Assembly: GCA_946626345.1 (NCBI GenBank)
Contig: CAMOUB010000002.1
Location: forward strand, 1 to 45,109
Source of the DNA: an uncultured Caryophanales bacterium
GTDB taxonomy: Bacteria; Bacillota_I; Bacilli_A; Acholeplasmatales; Anaeroplasmataceae
Direction: 5' to 3'
DNA: 45,109 nucleotides
Under the pieces are notes generated by a model. That model was not told the origin of the DNA and ran no database searches. It saw only the letters and a program-made list of their open reading frames with translations. Of this stretch, positions 8,145 to 16,187 are shown in pieces (the first letter of the stretch is position 1; each line of letters begins with the position of its first letter). Position numbers and translations under genes: made by a program.

Positions 8145-8192
8145 TGAAAAAAAGCTATGTAGAAAGCCATTTTTTTAGACTTTACATAGCTT
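8145..8192 (-). terminator. Terminator of the giant CvpA-like gene
   Basis: A 10-bp perfect stem AAGCTATGTA/TACATAGCTT (8152-8161 with 8183-8192) with a 21-nt loop is followed on the minus strand by a run of U, 16 nt after the stop at 8208. Confidence 0.7.
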
Positions 8193-8207
8193 ATTTTTCA
8201 CATAATT

Positions 8208-11200
8208 TTACATAAATTTATCTCTTATTTCTATTACAAATGCAATTGTAGAATCTGCTGTTAATAATTTTACTTGTGATAATGACTCACAATTATTATT
8301 AACCTCATAACAATTAGTTAATAATGGATCAATAAACTTATATGGTAATAATACATTTCCTGAATCAACTAAATTATAGTTATCATGTCCTTCAATTTGA
8401 ATTACTGAAGTATTTGTAATATATGTTTCATAATTAATCAAATTACCTGAAACCATAAATCCAGAGATTAATAGGTCAGATACAATATATGATAATATAT
8501 TAGAATCTAATACTGTATAAACTTCTTCTACACTTAATCCGGCAAGTACTTCAAAGTCAATAACAATACTAAATGATTCAGTATTAAATACCTTTATACC
8601 TGCAAGTAAATTAGTTATTTCAGTTGCTGATAATATACATATATCATTATTTTGCCAATCTTTTTCTAATGTAGCATATAATTCATCCTTTAATACATAA
8701 GTATTTCCAGAATCATTTCTTACTTGTTTTGTAATAGTCGCTCTTAAAATGTAGCTTGATACTACACTTTCAGGATTTGTTACATCTGTTGGCTTTAATG
8801 TATTTGCATCAAAGCTACCAAATGTAATTTCTTCTGCTGTACCATGTTCAATAGCTAATAATAATTCTTTAATATATTCAGCCTTTAAAATCATGATATC
8901 TGGTGTGAAATCAAATGTGTTATAAGGAATAACTACTGATTCGTTTTCAACTAAATTCTTAGAGAATGTTGCTCTTATAATCATTGATTCATCAATTGTA
9001 GAAATTGTTGTATCATTGATTCTTAATAAATCCATATTAAATCCATGAATATTAGATACATTACATCCTATCATAAAATCTCTTATTCCTTCTAATTCTT
9101 CTTTATAATAGAAATAATCTGTATTAGATACTCTTTCATCTAAATATTTAGATTTATTATGTTCAACTATATCAGGATTATTACTGATTTCTTCATGAGC
9201 CTTAATATAAATTATATCCCAAACTGATAGTGAATTAGATACTATAGAGTAATCTATATTTTCATCAACTATTAATGATGAATAATCAGTATGAATCTCA
9301 AAATCAGAAATTGAATTAAATCCTAATTCATTAACTGCGCTAATTGCGTTTACTAATTCAGATTTCATTAAGAATTTATAATCATCTGATTCATATCCTG
9401 ATTCTAATTCTTTAATTGCAGATATAACATTTGCTCTATTACCTAATGTATTTAATGTATCAAAATAATTATTAGATAATGTAGCTTTCATAATGATTGA
9501 TGTATAAATAGTATCAATTTCATCTTCAGTTAATTCTAATAATTTATTTTTAACTGTTGTATTATTTAATCCATTTTCAGAATTAATTTTAACATCATCT
9601 AAAATAAATACATTTGCACTATCTAATATATGATTAATTTCATCTGTTAAATACCATATATTATTAGCAAAATCATTTGTTAATTTATCCTTTGTGGCAT
9701 TAGCTAAATGGACACTTGGAATAATTAAATCATCTGATACATCAGGTAATTTATAAGTAATAGTTGCATTAAAGATTAATGATTCAACTAAATCTCTTGC
9801 AAGTCTTATTGTAATAATATTAGGATTATAATTAAATTCTTCAATATTTATTGCTCCATCAATTCCTACAGTATAGAATGATTCCTTATTTACAGTTATT
9901 TTATCTAAGAATAGCTTAGCTTCATTAATAGTTAAATAAGTATTATTAGCTTCATTCTTTTCTAATACTATATCAGGAATAACTATATCTTCTTTAGAAT
10001 TCATCTTAGAATAGATAGTTGCTCTAAAGATTTTTGATTTTGCAAGTGTTTGATTATTATCAATATTTAATATAATACTATTCATACTAGGATTAGATAA
10101 ATCAAGATTTAATACATTTATTACATCTAATAAATCCATAATATCATCTTTTACAATTAAATTATCATCTACTATTATTGAATCAGTTGGTACACTAATA
10201 TCTTCTGCTTCATTTACATTAAATGTAATTGTTGCCATTAATATATAAGAATTACCAATAGATTCTTTTGTATTATCATTAATAATAATATCTGATGGAG
10301 AGAAATCATTAATATCAATTTCATCTTCCCCACTAGATTCTTTTACTATATCCTTTAATGATTTAATTTCAAGCTTCTTATAGAATGATGTTTCAAGTCC
10401 ATATCTATTTTCATGAGCTTTAATATGATCTTTTATTTTATCATTTTCTATAATTACATCATTCATCTTATTTGATACTATATTCCATACAATAATAGAA
10501 TCATATAATTTATCAAAATTAATATCATTATTAAATATTATATTAATATAATTAGCACTATCTATCATACTAGCATTATTAATACCTAATTCTTTTAAGG
10601 CATTAATTAATAATTTAACCTCAGATGATTTATATGTTAATTCATTAAAAGTATCATCTAGCGTATAAGTTATAGCTAATGCTTCTTTTGAATAATTAAT
10701 TACATCAGCTGAAGCTAATGTATTAATATTTTCATCTAGCTTATTAGATATTGTATAATTTACAATTATTGATTTGTAGCATAAATCAATATCACTATTT
10801 GATAAATCAAATACTTTATCCTTAATTTCATCAGTATTAACTTCACCAATTGTTTTATTTTCACCAACAATAGTAATTAATGAATTTAGCATATTATCTA
10901 ATTCTTCTTTTAAATACCATGTAGTATTAATGAAATTATTAATTAAATATTCCTTGTTAGCTTCTTGTTCTAGCTTATTTGGTATATCTATACCATAATC
11001 TAAATTATTAGCTATTTTATTAATAATAGTAGCATGTAAGATATTAGAGCTTGTAAAATCAAATAATTCTTCTATCTTAAAGCTGTTTTCTGAAATATTA
11101 ATATTAACTATGTTAACTTTAACATTTTCATCACTAGTACCAAATATATTTTCTCTATTAGCAACTAATACAGAAAGTAAATTATGTAATTCAGTTTCTG

Positions 11201-14198
11201 ATATATAATCATTATTTAATGTATAAATGTTATCATTTGGAATTACAAGGGTATCATTTGATGATATTTCATTATCAAATGTAGCTCTAAAGATTTTTGA
11301 ATCAACTAATGAATCAATATCAGCTTCCTTTAAATATATTTCTTCAATATTAGCTTCTTCTAAATCTAGATCTAATTTTTTAGCTACAACCACAATCTTA
11401 GATATTTCAGATTTTAATATAACCTTATATGAAATTTCATCTTTTATATATGTATCATTATCATCATATGCATCTGTAGGTATTATTACACCCTTTACAT
11501 CTTCACTTGTCATATGATTTGATAATGAAGCCTTTAATATTTCAGATTCATAACAAGCATCAAGCTTTGTATAATCCTTACCTGGAATTTCATCATTTAG
11601 CTTCATTATATTATTTTTTAATAAATTGGCTGTTTGTTCTTCATCATTTAAATCAATATCACTATTTGATAAATCAAATGCATAGTCTAATCCCTCAATT
11701 AATTTATTTAATTCTTTTGTTTCTTTCCAAATATTTGTATCTAAATATTCTTTTAATTCATCCCTTGAGGCATCATTTTTATAATTATCAGGTATTGTAA
11801 CAAGGTTCTTTATATTTGAATCTCCATTAGCCATATAATTAATTACAGTGGCATTAATTATATCACTTTCAAGTAATCCATCTTTATTATTAATTATAGT
11901 TTTAATTAGATTAGTATTATCTGTATCAGATATACTAGGTAATATTACAACTAAGCTATCTACTACAGATATTAATTCTTCTTTTTTAATTAAATTAACC
12001 TTATTTGAATCAATTGTTTCTAATACTGTATTAGGAACAATTATTTCAACACCAGATATAACTGAATAGCTTACAATTAAGCCTGATACAACAGATCTAA
12101 ATAATGTTGAATAGAATATTGTGCTTGCAGGAGATGGTTCTCCTTCATATTTTGTTCCTAGTGCTTTAAATATATCAACAATTAAATCATTTCTTTCTTT
12201 TTCAGTACCTTCTGTAAATACCTTATATTTCTTTAATGATTCAGTTAAGAAATCATTTTTTAATAGTATCTTAAATGCTTCTAAGAAATTATATGTTTCA
12301 CCATTTAGCATTAAAGAACCATCTGTATTATATTGATTAGCATAAGATATTCTTGGTACATAAATATCAGGTATATATGTCACTAAGAAGTTTTTAATAG
12401 CATTTGCACCACTACCTGTTTGGAATGCTCTATCTAATATTTTTGAATCAGATACTAATGATTGAATGTTTTCATATTTTTCCATGTTTTCTTGTGCGTT
12501 AGGATTATTTCTATCAAACATTTCTAATATGTTAGTAAATACATCTTGATTTTTATTATAAACATTTTTAGCAATAGATATTGTATCTTTAGATGCTTGT
12601 AATAAAGATTTAATTTCAAATACCCAGTCAAATGTTTCATTTTCAAGTCCTCTAAGTAATACCTTAGCTGATGTATTTTCTACATTTGAATTATTAGGAA
12701 CTGCGTTCTTTAGATATCTATTATCAAGATAAATATATAATCTTTCTAATATAGAATTCATTTCAGTTTTTCTTTTATCACTTAATATAGATAATTTTTC
12801 TAAAGAAGGTAATACATTTTCTAATAAATTCATAATCTTCATTGCATCATCATTTGTTTCATCTAATTTTAATGATGATAATGCAACCTTTAATAATGAT
12901 TTAGCATCATCCTTAGTTAATAAGCTTGATGCTTTCATAAATGGTCTAATTTGATAATTAGGATTAGAATCTATATTATCTAGGTCAGCCTTTTCTTCAG
13001 GGATATATTTAGATAAATATCCTTTTTTAAATACTAATGATATTAATCCAACTGCATCACTATCAGTATTTACTTTTAATTCATCTATATGATTTACAAT
13101 AGAATCTAACAATGATAATGAGAAATTAACAAAATATGTTTTAGCATCAAATGAATCTATTACTTTATTAAATTCTTGTTGGAATCCCTCATTAGACATA
13201 ACAGACATTAATGTATTCATGATATCTTTATTATCATTAATAGCACTAACTATTTCATCTTTACCATATTTCATTAATAAATCGATTGTTGTTCTTGCAA
13301 ATTCAGTATAAGCACCCATTTCATTTGCGAAATTGAAATTAGCATTTATTCCTCTTTCAGGATCATTAATTTTACCAGAGAATACTAAATCAGCTGCGTA
13401 TAGATAAAATGGCATATTATCTTTTACTTTAATTGTATTTAATATTTTAAATATACCAGCAGTACCATATGAACCAAATGCTTCATATACTTTATATCCT
13501 TCTGTTAATTTAGAATCATTAAAGGATATATCATCTTTATATTTATTTTCACCAGTTCCTCCTGCAATATAGAAAAATGAACCAATAAATGCTAAAACAA
13601 CAATACCTGTAACTAAGCCTCTAATAGCACCTACAATCATTCCTAAGAATCTATGCTTTTTATATTCTTTATCAGTTTCAAGCTTATTGTTAGCTTCTTC
13701 GATTTTTTCTTTTCTTCTTCTTTCAGGATAGAATATTAAATAAATAATATAGAAAATAAATACTAAAGCTAAATAAATGAATATGCATAAAAATGCTAAA
13801 ATTATTTTATATACAAGTAATACTAGCTGTAATAAGTATTGTCCATTTTCTTTTAATATTAATTGAATACCATCACCATAATTCATTTGTTTTGGTATAT
13901 ATTCAATTAATATTTCAGTCATTTTAGAAGATTCCTCAGATACTCCAAGCTGACGCTGAAGACCACCTTTACCCATAAAATTATTTATAAATCCTACTAG
14001 GCCAGAATCTACCGTTTTAGAATTAGTAAGCACTGCAAAAATAATAATACATATTACAAATGCAACAAGTGCGTCTATAGCAAGTATTAAACTTTTTCTA
14101 AATCCTCTAATAATTCCTAATATAATAGCGAATATTAAAATAGATAAAAATAATAAAGTTGGTATTAAAATTACTAAGGTTTTAGCCATATCGCCCAT
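8208..14198 (-). CDS. Giant CvpA-like membrane protein with a repetitive ~1300-aa extracellular region
   Basis: A 1996-aa protein in one frame, starting after an AAGGAGG site. Residues 1-215 hold about four TM helices (roughly 6-32, 38-60, 120-152, 187-212). The segment GIIRGFRKSLILAIDALVAF matches the start of CvpA/colicin-V-production proteins, which are normally only about 160-250 aa. From about residue 690 to the end is a series of at least 12 degenerate repeats, each with a core like S-I-F-R-A-T-I followed some 10-20 residues later by V-I-P (for example SKIFRATIYSKM, SLIFNATITYKL, SMIIRATFSKNL), spaced about 70-100 residues. Leu/Ile/Asn/Asp-rich linkers separate the cores. Composition is uniform across the gene. 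The repeats are not a family I recognise. A surface or wall-spanning structural role is inference. Confidence 0.8.
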   Translation of the reverse strand: MGDMAKTLVILIPTLLFLSILIFAIILGIIRGFRKSLILAIDALVAFVICIIIFAVLTNSKTVDSGLVGFINNFMGKGGLQRQLGVSEESSKMTEILIEYIPKQMNYGDGIQLILKENGQYLLQLVLLVYKIILAFLCIFIYLALVFIFYIIYLIFYPERRRKEKIEEANNKLETDKEYKKHRFLGMIVGAIRGLVTGIVVLAFIGSFFYIAGGTGENKYKDDISFNDSKLTEGYKVYEAFGSYGTAGIFKILNTIKVKDNMPFYLYAADLVFSGKINDPERGINANFNFANEMGAYTEFARTTIDLLMKYGKDEIVSAINDNKDIMNTLMSVMSNEGFQQEFNKVIDSFDAKTYFVNFSLSLLDSIVNHIDELKVNTDSDAVGLISLVFKKGYLSKYIPEEKADLDNIDSNPNYQIRPFMKASSLLTKDDAKSLLKVALSSLKLDETNDDAMKIMNLLENVLPSLEKLSILSDKRKTEMNSILERLYIYLDNRYLKNAVPNNSNVENTSAKVLLRGLENETFDWVFEIKSLLQASKDTISIAKNVYNKNQDVFTNILEMFDRNNPNAQENMEKYENIQSLVSDSKILDRAFQTGSGANAIKNFLVTYIPDIYVPRISYANQYNTDGSLMLNGETYNFLEAFKILLKNDFLTESLKKYKVFTEGTEKERNDLIVDIFKALGTKYEGEPSPASTIFYSTLFRSVVSGLIVSYSVISGVEIIVPNTVLETIDSNKVNLIKKEELISVVDSLVVILPSISDTDNTNLIKTIINNKDGLLESDIINATVINYMANGDSNIKNLVTIPDNYKNDASRDELKEYLDTNIWKETKELNKLIEGLDYAFDLSNSDIDLNDEEQTANLLKNNIMKLNDEIPGKDYTKLDACYESEILKASLSNHMTSEDVKGVIIPTDAYDDNDTYIKDEISYKVILKSEISKIVVVAKKLDLDLEEANIEEIYLKEADIDSLVDSKIFRATFDNEISSNDTLVIPNDNIYTLNNDYISETELHNLLSVLVANRENIFGTSDENVKVNIVNINISENSFKIEELFDFTSSNILHATIINKIANNLDYGIDIPNKLEQEANKEYLINNFINTTWYLKEELDNMLNSLITIVGENKTIGEVNTDEIKDKVFDLSNSDIDLCYKSIIVNYTISNKLDENINTLASADVINYSKEALAITYTLDDTFNELTYKSSEVKLLINALKELGINNASMIDSANYINIIFNNDINFDKLYDSIIVWNIVSNKMNDVIIENDKIKDHIKAHENRYGLETSFYKKLEIKSLKDIVKESSGEDEIDINDFSPSDIIINDNTKESIGNSYILMATITFNVNEAEDISVPTDSIIVDDNLIVKDDIMDLLDVINVLNLDLSNPSMNSIILNIDNNQTLAKSKIFRATIYSKMNSKEDIVIPDIVLEKNEANNTYLTINEAKLFLDKITVNKESFYTVGIDGAINIEEFNYNPNIITIRLARDLVESLIFNATITYKLPDVSDDLIIPSVHLANATKDKLTNDFANNIWYLTDEINHILDSANVFILDDVKINSENGLNNTTVKNKLLELTEDEIDTIYTSIIMKATLSNNYFDTLNTLGNRANVISAIKELESGYESDDYKFLMKSELVNAISAVNELGFNSISDFEIHTDYSSLIVDENIDYSIVSNSLSVWDIIYIKAHEEISNNPDIVEHNKSKYLDERVSNTDYFYYKEELEGIRDFMIGCNVSNIHGFNMDLLRINDTTISTIDESMIIRATFSKNLVENESVVIPYNTFDFTPDIMILKAEYIKELLLAIEHGTAEEITFGSFDANTLKPTDVTNPESVVSSYILRATITKQVRNDSGNTYVLKDELYATLEKDWQNNDICILSATEITNLLAGIKVFNTESFSIVIDFEVLAGLSVEEVYTVLDSNILSYIVSDLLISGFMVSGNLINYETYITNTSVIQIEGHDNYNLVDSGNVLLPYKFIDPLLTNCYEVNNNCESLSQVKLLTADSTIAFVIEIRDKFM

Positions 14199-14301
14199 AT
14201 AGATACCTCCTTCTTATAAACTTTATAATCGAATCATATATATAATAATTTTACTATGAATATTATAAATATTCAATATTTTAATAATCGAAAATAATAA
14301 C

Positions 14302-14330
14302 TTGAAAACAAAATACTCTTATGATATACT
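14302..14330 (+). promoter_or_regulatory. Promoter of tRNA-Trp
   Basis: TTGAAA (14302-14307), a 17-bp spacer and TATACT (14325-14330) lie 20 bp upstream of the tRNA. Confidence 0.75.
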
Positions 14331-14350
14331 ATCTCTTGATGACGTATTAT

Positions 14351-14425
14351 AGGGGTATGGTGTCAATGGTAGCACACGGGTCTCCAAAACCTTTGGTTCG
14401 GGTTCGAATCCTGATACCCCTGCCA
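14351..14425 (+). tRNA. tRNA-Trp (CCA)
   Basis: A complete cloverleaf with acceptor AGGGGTA/TACCCCT, anticodon CCA at 14384-14386, T-arm GGTTCGAATCC, discriminator G and encoded CCA. Bases from 14383 to 14427 are duplicated exactly at 15640-15684. No terminator hairpin follows this copy; one follows the duplicate instead. Confidence 0.95.
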
Positions 14426-14427
14426 TT
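14383..14427 (+). repeat. Attachment-site-like direct repeat, left copy (3' part of tRNA-Trp)
   Basis: This 45-bp stretch, from the base before the anticodon to two bases past CCA, is repeated without a mismatch at 15640-15684. A tRNA 3'-end duplication flanking foreign-looking DNA is the classic attL/attR footprint of a tyrosine-recombinase element. Confidence 0.8.
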
Positions 14428-14472
14428 TAAATTGTAGTCATCATTTTTTTATTTATAAAGGTTAAAAAACAA

Positions 14473-14595
14473 TCAACTGTTCATTGATTGTCTTAAATAA
14501 TTCAAGTATTCTTTTAATGTATTGAAGCCATTCTCTATGGCTTCTTTTTTTAATTCTAATATATCATCTATATTAGTAACATCTCCTATTGTGAT
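14473..14595 (-). pseudogene. 3' remnant of an unidentified small gene
   Basis: A 40-codon open stretch ends in TGA at 14473 and reads ...IDDILELKKEAIENGFNTLK EYLNYLRQ... in two adjoining pieces. It is a strongly helical, coding-like sequence with no start codon, cut by a TAA upstream. The pattern helix-GF-T-EY-L resembles the C-terminal helices of ribbon-helix-helix proteins, which would suit an antitoxin or plasmid/element regulator, but this is a guess from 40 residues. Confidence 0.35.
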
Positions 14596-14660
14596 TTATA
14601 AACTAATTATGATTTCAATAAACAATATAGTAAATATAATCATTTATAACATTGTATAGA

Positions 14661-14714
14661 AAAATAAAAAGGCTGTAGGTAATTAAGCTTCAAAAGCTTA
14701 ATAACTTAACAGCC
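14661..14714 (-). terminator. Terminator of the element-borne lipoprotein gene
   Basis: A two-part stem: outer GGCTGT/ACAGCC and inner 9-bp ATTAAGCTT/AAGCTTAAT with a 3-nt loop. It is followed on the minus strand by TTTTTATTTTT. It overlaps the last codons of the gene. Confidence 0.75.
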
Positions 14715-15147
14715 AATTGATTATTAATGTGATCTGATTTTCTTTTAAAAGTGTAATAGTATCATATTTATTTTCCCATAACTTATCTAAAGTAATTGAA
14801 TATAGTATTAGAGTTTGACCACTATTAGAAAATTTATATTCTGAATCAAACACATCATTTTCACCGTACAAAGGTTTAGTATTTTTTGTGATAGTCATAC
14901 GATTACTTCTAAATTCAACAAGGTAAATAATTTGTTCATCATTCGTATTATAATGCATATATAAATTATATTCTTCATCTATGGTTTCCCATTTAATAAC
15001 AATATCAAGTTCATCTGATTTCCACGAATATCCATCATAATCACCAAAGTCTTTTATCCAAGGTGGAGTACATGAAGACAATATTATAACAAAGAAAAAC
15101 ATTAGAATTAGAAACACTTTTTTCATAAAATTACTTAACCTCCGCAT
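14698..15147 (-). CDS. Small lipoprotein of unknown function
   Basis: A 149-aa (or 142-aa) secreted lipoprotein with a hydrophobic signal and lipobox ILSSC followed by TPPW. The mature part of about 120 residues is rich in Trp, Tyr and Asp with alternating beta-like stretches; I do not recognise a family. Two starts are possible: 15147, with GGAG four nt upstream, or 15126 (MKKVFLILMFF), with GGAGG 12 nt upstream; the second gives the more typical signal peptide. It is the only intact gene between the two tRNA-Trp repeats. Either it is retained cargo of the decayed element or a later arrival. Confidence 0.65.
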   Translation of the reverse strand: MRRLSNFMKKVFLILMFFFVIILSSCTPPWIKDFGDYDGYSWKSDELDIVIKWETIDEEYNLYMHYNTNDEQIIYLVEFRSNRMTITKNTKPLYGENDVFDSEYKFSNSGQTLILYSITLDKLWENKYDTITLLKENQITLIINWLLSY

Positions 15148-15226
15148 TAATCTCCGTTTATTCTTTCATCAATTGTTCTTAATATTAATATTTTCGAATA
15201 CGATATACTAATAATATTTCTACTGT

Positions 15227-15274
15227 TGTCCCGTTTTCCAACACTATTTTAAATAAAAATGTCCCGTTTTCCAA
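15227..15274. repeat. Pair of 15-bp direct repeats, 33 bp apart
   Basis: TGTCCCGTTTTCCAA occurs at 15227-15241 and again at 15260-15274 without a mismatch, in DNA whose GC content stands out from its surroundings. It lies upstream of the lipoprotein gene start. It may be an operator pair or the repeated end of an insertion sequence (IS21-type elements have multiple TG-starting terminal repeats). No transposase is visible. Confidence 0.5.
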
Positions 15275-15417
15275 TAAGTATTTTATTATAGAATATTTTA
15301 TTAACAAACCACATAAATACATTACACAATTATGTCATTTTTGTAAAAATCAATAAGATTATTACTAATATTATTACAGCACCTAAATGCTAGTTCCATC
15401 TATTTTGCTTGAAAGCA

Positions 15418-15516
15418 TTAAAGAACCTGTCTTAATCCTTCAACTATCAATGGTTTATGATTTTTATTATCTTTCCATTTGAGCAATTCATTATATGCTT
15501 TTCTTTTTATGTCCAT
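15418..15516 (-). pseudogene. Truncated AAA ATPase (DUF4143-type), first 32 codons
   Basis: ATG at 15516 with a GGTGG site upstream reads MDIKRKAYNELLKWKDN then NKNHKPLIVEGLRQV and stops. That is the conserved N-terminus of the AAA_14/DUF4143 ATP-binding proteins, where the next residues should be GKT of Walker A. Here the frame ends at VL-stop, so the gene is cut exactly before the P-loop and everything after it is lost. The promoter region is still in place. Non-functional. Confidence 0.7.
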
Positions 15517-15538
15517 TTTAACACCACCATTTATCTTT

Positions 15539-15571
15539 ATTATATTATTTTTCGTAAAATGTCAATTTTAC
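15539..15571 (-). promoter_or_regulatory. Promoter with a dyad upstream of the truncated ATPase
   Basis: On the minus strand, TTGACA (15565-15560) is 15 bp from TATAAT (15544-15539). The -35 lies inside the perfect dyad GTAAAAT-GTCA-ATTTTAC (15554-15571), a possible operator. It now serves only a gene fragment. Confidence 0.45.
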
Positions 15572-15639
15572 ATAAAACGAAATACGTATAGCGTCATTTA
15601 TTACACAAAACGAAAATTTCTATCTAAATTATAGTTTTT

Positions 15640-15684
15640 TCCAAAACCTTTGGTTCGGGTTCGAATCCTGATACCCCTGCCATT
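15640..15684 (+). repeat. Attachment-site-like direct repeat, right copy (tRNA-Trp 3' fragment)
   Basis: An exact 45-bp copy of the tRNA-Trp 3' part (14383-14427). It lacks the acceptor 5' half, D-arm and 5' anticodon-stem strand, so it cannot fold as a tRNA. Confidence 0.85.
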
Positions 15685-15697
15685 AAAAACAATACAG

Positions 15698-15728
15698 TTA
15701 AACCTTAAAAAGGTTTAATTTTTTTTAT
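15698..15728 (+). terminator. Original tRNA-Trp terminator, displaced by the insertion
   Basis: A perfect 9-bp stem TTAAACCTT/AAGGTTTAA with an AAA loop is followed by TTTTTTTT. It lies 14 nt after the duplicated tRNA 3' end, at the place where a tRNA terminator is expected. The intact tRNA now lies 1.27 kb upstream. Confidence 0.8.
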
Positions 15729-16057
15729 ATAAAAAGCGTAAAGCAATATATACAACTCTAGACCTTCTATTTCTATTTAGATTCCAATCTATTTTTTTCT
15801 TTTTTATGACATTAATAATTATAAATGTAGAATTTGCACCTACTTATACTAATGAACTACATATTATTATAATGTATCCCCCACGGTAAATTGTAAGGTG
15901 TTCCTAAAAAGTTAATTATAACTAGCTAATAACAAGTATTATATTATATTGAGTTATGTTGTCAAACTTTTTGTTTGAATTTTTACATTATTTCAATAAA
16001 CAGAAAAAAACGCCTTATCAAAATTTAAAGCGTCTTTATTTTGGATGCTTAATTACA
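15729..16057. other. Intergenic DNA without a supportable gene
   Basis: AT-rich DNA with short open stretches broken by stops in all frames. I see no recognisable protein fragment. A short GC-richer patch (CCCCCACGG near 15878-15886) and poor T-runs suggest decayed mobile DNA, but nothing can be named. Confidence 0.4.
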
Positions 16058-16101
16058 TTTAGGGAACATTATGCTGCTTTTCGACATTTTTGTTCCCTAA
16101 A
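16058..16101. repeat. 11-bp perfect inverted repeat with a 22-bp centre
   Basis: TTTAGGGAACA (16058-16068) is repeated inverted as TGTTCCCTAAA (16091-16101). It lies in the gap before the epimerase gene. The long unpaired centre and lack of a clean U tract make it a weak terminator. A miniature element remnant or an operator is possible. Confidence 0.5.
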
Positions 16102-16187
16102 AAACAATATTTAAAATCATCATATATCATATTTTTTCATTTTTTAAAACAAATATCAATGCTATAATTAAATTTGAGGTGATATTA

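Larger units (their letters stand above)
14428..15639. mobile_element. Decayed integrated element in tRNA-Trp (about 1.2 kb)
   Basis: The interval between the two 45-bp copies holds one small intact lipoprotein gene, a 40-codon open remnant, the first 32 codons of an AAA ATPase, a pair of 15-bp direct repeats and otherwise non-coding AT-rich DNA. No integrase gene is left. It is best read as the remains of a larger tRNA-integrated element that has lost its recombinase. The intact tRNA lies on the left and the displaced terminator on the right. Confidence 0.65.

Noticed and set aside
11227-12336. Several open frames of 70-100 codons on the plus strand inside the giant CvpA-like gene.
   Set aside because: They are antisense shadows of a long, uniformly coding gene, with no ribosome sites and low-complexity products.
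16179-16187. GTG at 16179 as start of the epimerase.
   Set aside because: It is part of the GAGGTGA ribosome site; the ATG at 16188 has normal spacing and begins the conserved protein.
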